In this document: piece after piece, positions 1 to 5,648 of the stretch
Numbering within the stretch: the stretch's first letter is position 1
How the letters are laid out: every line of letters begins with the position of its first letter
Assembly (NCBI GenBank): GCA_012727835.1
Contig: JAAYGE010000021.1
Location: 1-7,767, forward strand
Direction of reading: 5' to 3'
DNA from: Bacillota bacterium
Lineage (GTDB): Bacteria > Bacillota_H > UBA994 > UBA5500
Length of the DNA stretch: 7,767 nucleotides
Notes under the pieces: model-generated
The model's database searches: none
The model's input: only the letters and a program-made list of their open reading frames with translations
What the model was told of the DNA's origin: nothing
Translations under genes and position numbers: made by a program

Positions 1-163
1 GCTTCACACTGCTCACAAGCGGATGCGAAATAAGCTGATGCCCTTTGTGAACCAGATCACGGCAAACCCGCAACACATCGGGCAGGGTGCCGTCGATAAA
101 GAGATCGTGCTCCAGCAAGTCAACATCTTGGTTATTGGTTACTACAATTACTCTGTTCCGCAT
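1..163 (-). CDS. grdX: GrdX-family protein, N-terminal part (cut by window edge)
   Basis: The minus strand reads an open frame of 54 codons beginning MRNRVIVVTNNQDVDLLEHD and continuing with FIDGTLPDVLRV and LVHKGHQLISHPLVSSVK, then leaves the window. The VIVVTNN start, the FIDG..DVL block and the GH.L.SHPL..SVK block match what I recall of GrdX, a small protein of unknown biochemical role encoded at the head of glycine reductase (Stickland) operons in Clostridia. An in-frame TAG lies 15 bases before the ATG at 163, so only this ATG or a GTG three codons upstream can be the start. The ribosome site is weak (GGGTGG). A tandem glycine riboswitch and terminator directly upstream fit a glycine metabolism gene and support the call. 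The remaining grd genes would be expected past the left edge; that is inference, since none is visible. Confidence 0.8.
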   Translation of the reverse strand, partial: MRNRVIVVTNNQDVDLLEHDLFIDGTLPDVLRVCRDLVHKGHQLISHPLVSSVK

Positions 164-198
164 AGCGACCACCCATACCTATTCTAACCGCAAAACAT

Positions 199-246
199 AA
201 AAAAAGACAAAAACGAATTCACCACCGGGTGCCATTCGCCTCTGTC
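199..246 (-). terminator. Intrinsic terminator that shares bases with riboswitch P1
   Basis: Read on the minus strand, the arm at 246-234 (gacagaggcgaat) pairs along all 13 positions with the arm at 218-206 (attcgtttttgtc). Ten pairs are Watson-Crick and three are G.U. An inner CACC/GGTG stem (231-228 with 223-220) caps the hairpin, and seven Ts follow at 205-199. The lower 5' arm includes cagag (244-240), which is also the 3' strand of P1 in the second glycine aptamer. The two structures therefore compete: glycine binding should hold P1 together, weaken the base of the terminator next to the T-run and allow read-through into grdX. Confidence 0.85.
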
Positions 247-432
247 TTATGATTACCTGAGAGATTTTGGAAGCCAACTACAAACTGGCTCACTGCTCCT
301 TCGGTGCTGCACCCGCAGCTTTCCAGAGTTCCGTCATTACGCGGTCCTTTTGCCTGAGAGTTTAATGGGCTGCCGGCAATACAGCCCAGTTTGCTCCTTC
401 GGCGCCGTTAGAAAACGGTCTCTCCCGCGTAA
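239..432 (-). promoter_or_regulatory. Tandem glycine riboswitch (two aptamers)
   Basis: Both aptamers carry the glycine riboswitch core on the minus strand. Aptamer 1 spans 432-337: its P1 is a perfect 8-bp helix (ttacgcgg at 432-425 with ccgcgtaa at 344-337), with the GGGAGAG box, CCGAAGGAGCAA and CTCTCAGGCAAAAGGAC all present. Aptamer 2 spans about 328-240: P1 is ctctg/cagag, with ACCGAAGGAGCA and CTCTCAGG followed by a less standard TAATCATAAGACAGAG. A short linker joins them, as in the cooperative two-aptamer class known from gcvT leaders. The element leads into a terminator and then grdX, so glycine is expected to switch on grdX and whatever is co-transcribed with it. The family assignment is very secure; the ON direction is inferred from the overlapping structures. 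Confidence 0.95.
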
Positions 433-692
433 ATCATTCGGGGCTATATATAGTTATCTAGATAGCTCGTTCTTTTTGGCACGAACATCTAATCTGTTGA
501 CACATGATACTCATGTCTCACGCATTTAAAGCATACCATTAAGATTTCATTCTGGCAATAGAACTACGCGGTTACAAATTATAAAACCTATTTGCTAAAA
601 TTCCGCACCTTTAGACAAACCCTGCCTGAAACAATCGGCTTCCTACTGCGTAATGGGAAGAGGAGAAATTAAAAGCACAGGGCCTTGGACTA
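433..692. other. Divergent intergenic region between grdX leader and ABC operon
   Basis: These bases hold no convincing gene. They must contain the promoter for the minus-strand riboswitch transcript, but no hexamer pair is strong. An AT-rich TATATATAG lies at 452-444 (minus) just ahead of the first aptamer without a recognisable -35. A weak TTGTAA (577-572) with CAGAAT (554-549) at 17-base spacing lies further up. Two dyads stand out: the palindrome TATCTAGATA at 455-464 and the interrupted repeat gacacatga-tac-tcatgtctc at 499-519. Either could be a regulator site, which I cannot assign. Confidence 0.4.
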
Positions 693-701
693 TGGTAAAA
701 T
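693..701 (+). promoter_or_regulatory. Possible extended -10 promoter of the ABC operon
   Basis: TGGTAAAAT fits an extended -10 element (TGn followed by TAAAAT, five of six consensus bases), which can work without a good -35. An alternative is TTGGAC (685-690) with TATATG (707-712) at 16-base spacing. Either would give a short leader ahead of the ATG at 756. The choice is inference. Confidence 0.35.
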
Positions 702-755
702 TTTAGTATATGGCCGTTCAGTTATTTCCTACTTGGGAAGGAGGAACTAGAGTAA

Positions 756-1481
756 ATGCTAGTGTTTGATCAGGTGTCTAAGAGTTATAAAAAGGGAGCC
801 GTCAAGGCCGTCGATGATCTCAGCCTAGAGGTTAAGCCCGGAGAGATTTTTGGCTTCTTAGGGCCCAACGGTGCCGGCAAGACGACGACGATTAAAATGG
901 CCGTAGGACTTCTCAGGGCCGATGCGGGGCGGATTACCATCAGCGGTTACGATATAGCCCAAGAACCATTAAAGGCAAAGGCTTGCATAGGTTATGTTCC
1001 CGACAACCCGGATCTATACGAAAGATTAACCGGTCTGGAGTACCTAAACTTCATTGCCGATGTCTACCAGGTGCCGGCCGACGTCCGCCGAAGACGCATC
1101 AGTCACATGCTGGAAATGTTCGAACTCACCAACGCGGTGGGCGATTTAATACAGAGCTATTCCCATGGTATGCAGCAAAAGTTGGCCCTTACCGGCGCTT
1201 GGCTCCACGATCCCGATGTGTTGATCCTAGATGAACCCATGGTTGGTTTAGACCCCCGTTCAGCCCATCTATTTAAAGACCTGATGCGGGAACATTGCGA
1301 TCGGGGTAAAACCGTCTTCTTTTCCACCCACGTTCTAGAAGTAGCGGAAAAACTATGCGATCGGATTGGGATTATCAAAAAGGGGAAACTGATCGCTTGC
1401 GGTTCAATGGACGGGTTGCGTGATCTGGCTAAGAGCCAAGAATCATTGGAAAACATCTTCCTGGAGTTGACCGAACAATGA
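756..1481 (+). CDS. ABC transporter ATP-binding protein (ABC-2/EcsA-like exporter)
   Basis: This 241-residue protein is a complete ABC ATPase that would power the membrane protein encoded next. It shows Walker A GPNGAGKTT (36-44), a Q-loop region GYVPDNPDLYERLTG (79-93) where aspartate stands in the usual glutamine place, signature YSHGMQ (135-140), Walker B LILDEP (156-161), D-loop GLD (164-166) and the switch histidine in STH (H192). The acidic Q-loop variant and the HGM signature are common among ATPases of ABC-2-type exporters. The start is firm: an in-frame TAA ends at 755, and AAGGAGG at 738-744 lies 11 bases upstream, slightly far. The stop overlaps the permease start by four bases (ATGA), so the two are translationally coupled. 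The exported substrate cannot be told from the sequence; a drug, peptide or lipid exporter, or an Ecs-like regulator of secretion, are all possible. Confidence 0.93.
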   Translation: MLVFDQVSKSYKKGAVKAVDDLSLEVKPGEIFGFLGPNGAGKTTTIKMAVGLLRADAGRITISGYDIAQEPLKAKACIGYVPDNPDLYERLTGLEYLNFIADVYQVPADVRRRRISHMLEMFELTNAVGDLIQSYSHGMQQKLALTGAWLHDPDVLILDEPMVGLDPRSAHLFKDLMREHCDRGKTVFFSTHVLEVAEKLCDRIGIIKKGKLIACGSMDGLRDLAKSQESLENIFLELTEQ

Positions 1482-3151
1482 GCATGCTAATTAAGTTAAT
1501 CATTCTCAATATCAAGAACACCTTCGGTCTGTCGGTCTTACGTGACCGTATTCGTAAGCGGGAAAAACTATGGCAACCCCTACTTATGGCCCTATTGCTG
1601 ATCTACAGCTTCGGCGTGATTGCCTTCATGTTTTCCCGTTTGGCCGATGGACTGGTTTTGGCCGGCATGCAGTTTGGACAGCCGGAAATTGCTTTTACTA
1701 TCGCCATAGTGGCTATCCAACTAGTGGTACTGATTATGGGGTTATTTTTGGTAATATCCACCTTCTATTTCTCCAATGACCTATCCATACTAGTTCCCCT
1801 ACCACTAAAACCGTCCCACATCTTTACAGGTAAGTTGGCAACCGTTCTAATCAATGAATACCTTACGGCCGCCTTTTTCTTCATACCTACGGTAATTGCC
1901 TACACCCGTTTTGCTGGCGGTAATCTAGGCTATTGGCTCACATTAGTTATTATATTCCTATTGGTTCCCATGTTGCCCTTAGCTATCGCCTCCCTGTTAG
2001 CCCTCGGCTTGATGAAGGTTATCAACCGGCGCCATCGCGATACTCTCATGGTAATTGGTTCCTTAGTCATAGTTACGATTACCCTGGGCCTGAACTTCTT
2101 CATCCAAGCCAACGTGGGAGACAATCCGGCGGCCCTAGAAGAATTACTGGCTAGCCGTTTCGGGCTCATCGAAACCATAGGCAATCGCTTTCCCGGTTCG
2201 GTCTGGGCCACCAAAGCTATTGCTTTAGCCGGCAGCGCCGAAGGTTGGCTTAATTTGGGGTTATTCTTAGCCCTAACGGCCGTATCACTATTACTTCTGG
2301 TTGCCATATCGGAGAAGCTCTTCTTCGCCGGATTAATAGGTGGCGACGAAGTAAGCCGCAAGAGCAAAGAATTATCCCCAGCCCAATGGGAAGCGCAAAC
2401 CCGTCCGGGAAGTGTGTTTGCCGCCCTATTTTGGCGCGAATGGAAACTGTTTATACGCACTCCTATCTTTGCTCTTAACGGTTTCTTAGGGGCGCTAATT
2501 ATGCCTATCACCCTGATTATGCCCTTTTTCGCCCAAGGCCGTAGCGGGGAACTAGCTGAAATGATGGCCGCCCTGCAAAGCGAGCCGGGTTCCACCATTG
2601 TAGCTCTAGTGATTGCCGCTATCATAATCCTTTTGGGCTCCATGAACACCATTGCTAGCACCAGCATTTCCCGTGAGGGCAAACTCTTTTATATATCGAA
2701 GATGATTCCCGTGCCGGCAGAAACCCAGGCTCGGGCGAAGCTGGCCCATGCTTTTGTGGGGTCCATCATCAGTGCGGTGCCAATTACCGTTGCCTACATC
2801 TTCTTTATTAAACCGAGCTTTCTAAATGTGGTGGCGGCAGTGCTGATCGGGCTCTCCGGCAGCCTGCTGGGTTTGGCCGTCGGCTTGTATATCGACATGC
2901 TCTGGCCCCGGCTCCACTGGACCAATCCTCAACATGCGGTAAAAAACAACTTTAATGCGGTTATCCCTATGTTCTTAGAGATGGCCGTCTTGGGTGGCTC
3001 CGCCTACCTAGCCTATAAGTTGATATCTGCCGAATGGCCGGTGCATCTAATCTATGCCCTTTTCCTCGCCCTCTACGCGGTTAGCGGTCTCATCGTCTTT
3101 CACCTGACGGTAGCTACTGCGGAAAAGCGCTACCATGGTCTGGATATCTAA
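1478..3151 (+). CDS. ABC-2-like transporter permease, about 12 membrane segments
   Basis: This 557-residue protein is dominated by hydrophobic stretches. I place about twelve membrane segments near residues 31-52, 71-98, 122-142, 151-178, 188-210, 256-282, 333-355, 374-396, 423-443, 447-474, 491-513 and 519-545. A loop after segment 2 reads LVPLPLKPSHIFTGKL, a motif I associate with large Firmicute ABC permeases of the Pfam type ABC_tran_2 (PF16949); a WREWKLFIRTP block precedes segment 7 and looks like the start of a second half. The length suits a full-size permease that would pair with two copies of the ATPase. The start overlaps the ATPase stop as ATGA, with TGGAG at 1462-1466; a second ATG lies two codons in. 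No signal peptide or extracellular domain is visible. The role in export is inferred from the pairing; the substrate is unknown. Confidence 0.88.
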   Translation: MSMLIKLIILNIKNTFGLSVLRDRIRKREKLWQPLLMALLLIYSFGVIAFMFSRLADGLVLAGMQFGQPEIAFTIAIVAIQLVVLIMGLFLVISTFYFSNDLSILVPLPLKPSHIFTGKLATVLINEYLTAAFFFIPTVIAYTRFAGGNLGYWLTLVIIFLLVPMLPLAIASLLALGLMKVINRRHRDTLMVIGSLVIVTITLGLNFFIQANVGDNPAALEELLASRFGLIETIGNRFPGSVWATKAIALAGSAEGWLNLGLFLALTAVSLLLLVAISEKLFFAGLIGGDEVSRKSKELSPAQWEAQTRPGSVFAALFWREWKLFIRTPIFALNGFLGALIMPITLIMPFFAQGRSGELAEMMAALQSEPGSTIVALVIAAIIILLGSMNTIASTSISREGKLFYISKMIPVPAETQARAKLAHAFVGSIISAVPITVAYIFFIKPSFLNVVAAVLIGLSGSLLGLAVGLYIDMLWPRLHWTNPQHAVKNNFNAVIPMFLEMAVLGGSAYLAYKLISAEWPVHLIYALFLALYAVSGLIVFHLTVATAEKRYHGLDI

Positions 3152-3168
3152 ACAGGGCATACACTTTA

Positions 3169-3241
3169 AGAAGGGCAGTGGCTGCTGCTAGAGACCGGGA
3201 TCAGGCTCCCCAAGGTCCTACGCAGTAACCACTGCCCTTCT
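3169..3241. terminator. Long branched hairpin after the ABC operon, no T-run
   Basis: AGAAGGGCAGTGG (3169-3181) and CCACTGCCCTTCT (3229-3241) form a perfect 13-bp stem. Inside it, CTGC (3182-3185) can pair with GCAG (3222-3225), GACC (3193-3196) with GGTC (3214-3217), and GGGA (3197-3200) with TCCC (3207-3210), closing on a TCAGGC loop. It sits between the converging permease and 70-residue genes, so a two-way terminator is the simplest reading. Neither side has a T-run, which is unusual for an intrinsic terminator; a dispersed palindromic repeat or mRNA-stabilising structure is also possible. Confidence 0.45.
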
Positions 3242-3296
3242 GTATAGCGGTGAGTTTTCAGCGATACCTAGATTAGAATCGGCGTCAGATGGGTGG

Positions 3297-3509
3297 CTAT
3301 TCCATTTGGATCAACTTATTAAGGGTCATCAGCTCCATTTGTGGCGCTGCCACAACCTTTGAGTAAATCAGCTTCTTAGCCAGCTTTACATCCTCCGGTT
3401 GAGATAATTTCAGTTGTCTACCACTGGCCAAAGTCAAGGTCTTGGTGGCCGGATCGTATTCGCCTTGCTCCACTTCCTTGTTGTGTTTTAGGGTGTACGT
3501 TATTAGCAT
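3297..3509 (-). CDS. Small hypothetical protein, 70 residues
   Basis: I do not recognise this gene. The 70-residue product starts MLITYTLKHNKEVEQGEYDP and continues with TKTLTLASGRQLKLSQPEDV and an amphipathic C-terminal half (KLAKKLIYSKVVAAPQMELM). The first half has the alternating pattern of a small beta sheet and the second half looks helical; there is no signal peptide or membrane segment, so it is probably cytoplasmic. The start at 3509 is chosen because GGGAGGT lies at 3523-3517, seven bases upstream, and is a strong ribosome site; an ATG ten codons earlier has none as good. It is transcribed divergently from the YiiX-like gene and convergently with the ABC operon. The good ribosome site and plausible composition argue that it is real. 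Confidence 0.7.
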   Translation of the reverse strand: MLITYTLKHNKEVEQGEYDPATKTLTLASGRQLKLSQPEDVKLAKKLIYSKVVAAPQMELMTLNKLIQME

Positions 3510-3573
3510 GTTAAACACCTCCCGCTTTAGCTTAAACATTTTCCTCTCCTTCTACACATGGAAGGCCCTGGTG

Positions 3574-3602
3574 TTGAGTGTAATACCAGCGCATATTATA
3601 CT
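3574..3602 (+). promoter_or_regulatory. Sigma-A-type promoter for the YiiX-like gene
   Basis: TTGAGT (3574-3579) and TATACT (3597-3602) are separated by exactly 17 bases, matching four of six and five of six consensus positions. Transcription would begin near 3609, leaving a leader of about 37 bases before the ATG at 3646. It also explains why the true gene begins here rather than inside the oppositely oriented 70-residue gene. Confidence 0.7.
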
Positions 3603-3645
3603 AGGGAATATACCAGTTTTGTGTAGTCGGGGAGGTCCCTGTAGG

Positions 3646-4194
3646 ATGCGAACAAAATCTATCTATATTGTGTTATCAAATACCTTTTCATGGACAACGC
3701 GTGTTATCGGTCTTTATACAAGAGCCCCTTATAACCATGTTTCTATCGCCTTAGATGAACACTTACATGAGATGTATAGTTTCGGGCGTCTCTATCCGGA
3801 ATGGGCCCTACCCGGGGGGTTTGTGCAGGAAAAACAAAGGGAAGGCACCTTTGCCCGTTATAAAAATACTATCTGCGCCATCTACCGCTTGCCAGTTAGC
3901 GAGCAGCAATACACAGCCATCCGTGCTACCATTGCCGAGTTTCAAAAGGAGCAAAGCAACTATAATTTTAACCTGATCGGTTTTGCCGGATTAGCCGCCG
4001 GCATGCCTATTGAAAGGCGCTACGCCTATTTTTGTTCCCAATTTGTTGCCACCGTCTTAACTCGAGCTGGCATCCGGTTGGTTGATAAGCCGCCCGGGCT
4101 AGTTAAACCCTCCGATTTTCTTGACTGCCAGCAACTTACCCTAATTTACGAGGGAAAGCTGGCCGACTATGAAGCCCCCTCCCTTGCCACCTAA
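3646..4194 (+). CDS. YiiX-like permuted papain-fold (NlpC/P60-type) protein
   Basis: The 182-residue product begins MRTKSIYIVLSNTFSWTTRV. It carries a histidine block YNHVSIAL (H31) near the N-terminus and a cysteine block YAYFCSQFVATVL (C130) later on. Histidine before cysteine is the order seen in the circularly permuted NlpC/P60 families (YiiX/YaeF, LRAT-like), whose members are thiol hydrolases or acyltransferases acting on peptide or lipid amides. There is no signal peptide, so a cytoplasmic location is likely, unlike wall-cleaving NlpC/P60 enzymes. The frame stays open 68 codons further upstream, but that part runs antisense to the 70-residue gene, reads like non-coding translation and lies ahead of the promoter. 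The ATG at 3646 has GGAGG at 3631-3635, ten bases upstream. The substrate is unknown. Confidence 0.82.
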   Translation: MRTKSIYIVLSNTFSWTTRVIGLYTRAPYNHVSIALDEHLHEMYSFGRLYPEWALPGGFVQEKQREGTFARYKNTICAIYRLPVSEQQYTAIRATIAEFQKEQSNYNFNLIGFAGLAAGMPIERRYAYFCSQFVATVLTRAGIRLVDKPPGLVKPSDFLDCQQLTLIYEGKLADYEAPSLAT

Positions 4195-4222
4195 TTAACT
4201 ACTCTTTAATTGGCAGGCTTTC

Positions 4223-4241
4223 GGGTTCTCCTGTTGAACCC
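4223..4241 (+). terminator. Weak hairpin between YiiX-like and amidohydrolase genes
   Basis: GGGTTC (4223-4228) and GAACCC (4236-4241) form a 6-bp stem with a 7-base loop, followed only by TTAATAG. With so poor a T-run, termination would be partial, so some read-through into the amidohydrolase gene is likely. I see no strong promoter in the 80-base gap. Confidence 0.3.
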
Positions 4242-4274
4242 TTAATAGACAAACATTCATGGGGAGGTACTATT

Positions 4275-5465
4275 GTGGAACAACTTAAAACACGAGCTCA
4301 AGAGGTTATTGGTAGTTTACAAACCGAATTATTGACCTTATCCCACAACATCCACGCCAATCCGGAGCTTTCTATGGAAGAGCATAAGGCGGTCGGTTTT
4401 ATCGCCGAGACGCTGCGCAATCAAGGCTTTGAGGTACAGGTTGGCCTGGGCGGATTAGAGACGGCCTTTATTGCCACCAAGGAAGGCAAGGGCGACGGTC
4501 CCCATGTGGCCTTCTTGGCTGAATATGATGCGCTGCCCGGTATTGGCCATGCTTGTGGACATAACGTAATTGCTACCTGTGCCGTCGGAGCTTTCTTGGG
4601 TACCAGCGCCGTGATGGACAATTTCGCCGGTAAGGTGTCCATCATTGGTACCCCTGGCGAAGAGGCCGGTGGCGGTAAAGTTATTTTAGTGGAAGCCGGT
4701 GTTTTTGATAATGTGGATTTTGCCCTCATGATGCACCCCTCCTCCGGGCGGTCACTGATCAACCGGGGAGGACGGGCAGCTACCACCGTTGAAATCAACT
4801 TCCTAGGCAAATCGGTCCACTCTTCTGCCCCTGGTCGGGGTATCAATGCGCTCAATGCGGTTATCGCCACCTTCCAGCACATTGACATGTTGCGGCCCAC
4901 CTTTGAGATGCAGGATAACGTCAATGGTATTATCACCAACGGCGGACTGGCGGCTAACGTCATCCCCGGCGAAGCTGCCTGCGAATTTAGCCTACGGGCC
5001 CGCACCCTAATAGATCTGGAAAAGTTGGTGGAGAAGGTAAAACTGGCGGCCAACACGGCGGCCCAACTAACCGGGGCGCAGGTAGAAATCAAAGTGCATC
5101 CCATGTACGCGGAACGTTACCCCAACCTGCCTATGTGTGAAGCCTTTAAGAAAAACATGGAGCAGCTGGGCGAAGAAATGGAATATGCCAACCCCACCGG
5201 CTTGTACGGCTCATCGGACGTGGGCAACGTCTCGATTAAGGTGCCGGCCATCCATGACTACCTCTGGATTGCACCGGCGGGTGTGGCCTCCCATAACGCC
5301 GCCTTTACCGCCGAATCTATCTCGGAGCGAGCCGATGAAATCTGCATTAAGGGCGCCAAAGGGCTGGCTATGACCGCCATCGATATCTTCTCTAGCCCCG
5401 AATTCCAAGAGGAAATTAAGGAATATCATCGGAACCAGGTGCCGGAAGAGTATCGCAACAAATAG
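4275..5465 (+). CDS. M20-family amidohydrolase / metallopeptidase
   Basis: This 396-residue protein is a full-length M20D-type zinc amidohydrolase, the group containing N-acyl-amino acid hydrolases, the p-aminobenzoyl-glutamate hydrolase subunits and the PM20D2-like dipeptidases. Family landmarks are HANPELSMEEHKA (27-39), FLAEYDALPGIGHACGHN (80-97) with metal ligand candidates C94 and H96, the catalytic GEEAGGG (128-134), MMHP with H154, a central dimerisation domain (about residues 170-285), and a C-terminal ASHNAAFT with H340. The LAEYDALPGIGHACGHN form is most like the AbgB/PM20D2 branch, so an aminoacyl or short peptide amide substrate is likely; the exact one cannot be read. No signal peptide is present, so it is cytoplasmic. 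The start is GTG at 4275, placed six bases after a strong GGGGAGGT (4261-4268). Confidence 0.92.
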   Translation: MEQLKTRAQEVIGSLQTELLTLSHNIHANPELSMEEHKAVGFIAETLRNQGFEVQVGLGGLETAFIATKEGKGDGPHVAFLAEYDALPGIGHACGHNVIATCAVGAFLGTSAVMDNFAGKVSIIGTPGEEAGGGKVILVEAGVFDNVDFALMMHPSSGRSLINRGGRAATTVEINFLGKSVHSSAPGRGINALNAVIATFQHIDMLRPTFEMQDNVNGIITNGGLAANVIPGEAACEFSLRARTLIDLEKLVEKVKLAANTAAQLTGAQVEIKVHPMYAERYPNLPMCEAFKKNMEQLGEEMEYANPTGLYGSSDVGNVSIKVPAIHDYLWIAPAGVASHNAAFTAESISERADEICIKGAKGLAMTAIDIFSSPEFQEEIKEYHRNQVPEEYRNK

Positions 5466-5481
5466 TTAGCTTAGTTTGGGA

Positions 5482-5507
5482 GCTGTCGCAAAAGCAGTGG
5501 CGACAGC
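5482..5507 (+). terminator. GC-rich hairpin just after the amidohydrolase gene
   Basis: GCTGTCGC (5482-5489) and GCGACAGC (5500-5507) form a perfect 8-bp stem with a 10-base loop, 16 bases after the stop codon. It can be lengthened by GG/CC past one bulged A. The position suits a transcript end, but what follows (CCGCCGTGTTTGC) is not a T-run, so efficient intrinsic termination is doubtful. Confidence 0.4.
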
Positions 5508-5565
5508 CCGCCGTGTTTGCAGGCCGCGGTCATACGGCCCAGTTGCTTACCGCGCGGTTACAAAA

Positions 5566-5624
5566 GTCGAGGGGGCTGCGGAAGCACAGCTGGCGCTAGC
5601 CAGTGCTTAGCAGAGCCCCTCGAC
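5566..5624 (+). other. Long stem-loop upstream of the phosphotransferase gene
   Basis: GTCGAGGGG (5566-5574) pairs with CCCCTCGAC (5616-5624). Further in, CTGC pairs with GCAG, AAGCA with TGCTT, and CTGGC with GCCAG around a GCTA loop. Small interior bulges separate these blocks, giving a single rod of about 59 bases. Five Ts follow at 5632-5636, seven bases past the stem, and then the Shine-Dalgarno of the next gene. It could be a terminator or attenuator in the mRNA leader, or an independent structured RNA. Confidence 0.6.
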
Positions 5625-5636
5625 TCAGACCTTTTT

Positions 5637-5645
5637 GAGGTGATC
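5637..5645 (+). promoter_or_regulatory. Near-perfect Shine-Dalgarno that decides a TTG start
   Basis: GAGGTGATC matches nine consecutive bases of the ideal anti-16S pairing and lies close before TTG at 5649. This is the main reason to start the phosphotransferase here rather than at the TTG at 5517, which would translate straight through the stem-loop. ACCT at 5629-5632 can pair weakly with AGGT at 5638-5641 and might modestly mask the site. Confidence 0.8.
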
Positions 5646-5648
5646 CTG

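Noticed and set aside
497..525. TTGACA at 497-502 as a plus-strand promoter
   Set aside because: The -35 is perfect, but the hexamer at 17-base spacing (ACGCAT) matches only two of six -10 positions, and the next AT-rich hexamer is too far.
710..769. 19-codon plus-strand open frame overlapping the ABC ATPase start
   Set aside because: No Shine-Dalgarno precedes it, it may overlap the promoter, and its sequence shows no leader-peptide signature.
1930..2682. 250-codon minus-strand open frame inside the permease gene
   Set aside because: It is the shadow of a real, clearly membrane-type frame; its product is rich in arginine, serine and proline with no recognisable motif.
3442..3645. N-terminal extension of the YiiX-like frame
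   Set aside because: It lies antisense to the 70-residue gene and upstream of the promoter at 3574-3602, and has no family similarity. The ATG at 3646 is preferred.
4421..5104. 227-codon minus-strand open frame inside the amidohydrolase gene
   Set aside because: It is antisense to a frame with all M20 motifs intact, and shows no family features of its own.
5517..5648. N-terminal extension of the phosphotransferase frame
   Set aside because: It would translate the stem-loop at 5566-5624 and has unlikely composition; a near-perfect ribosome site points to 5649.
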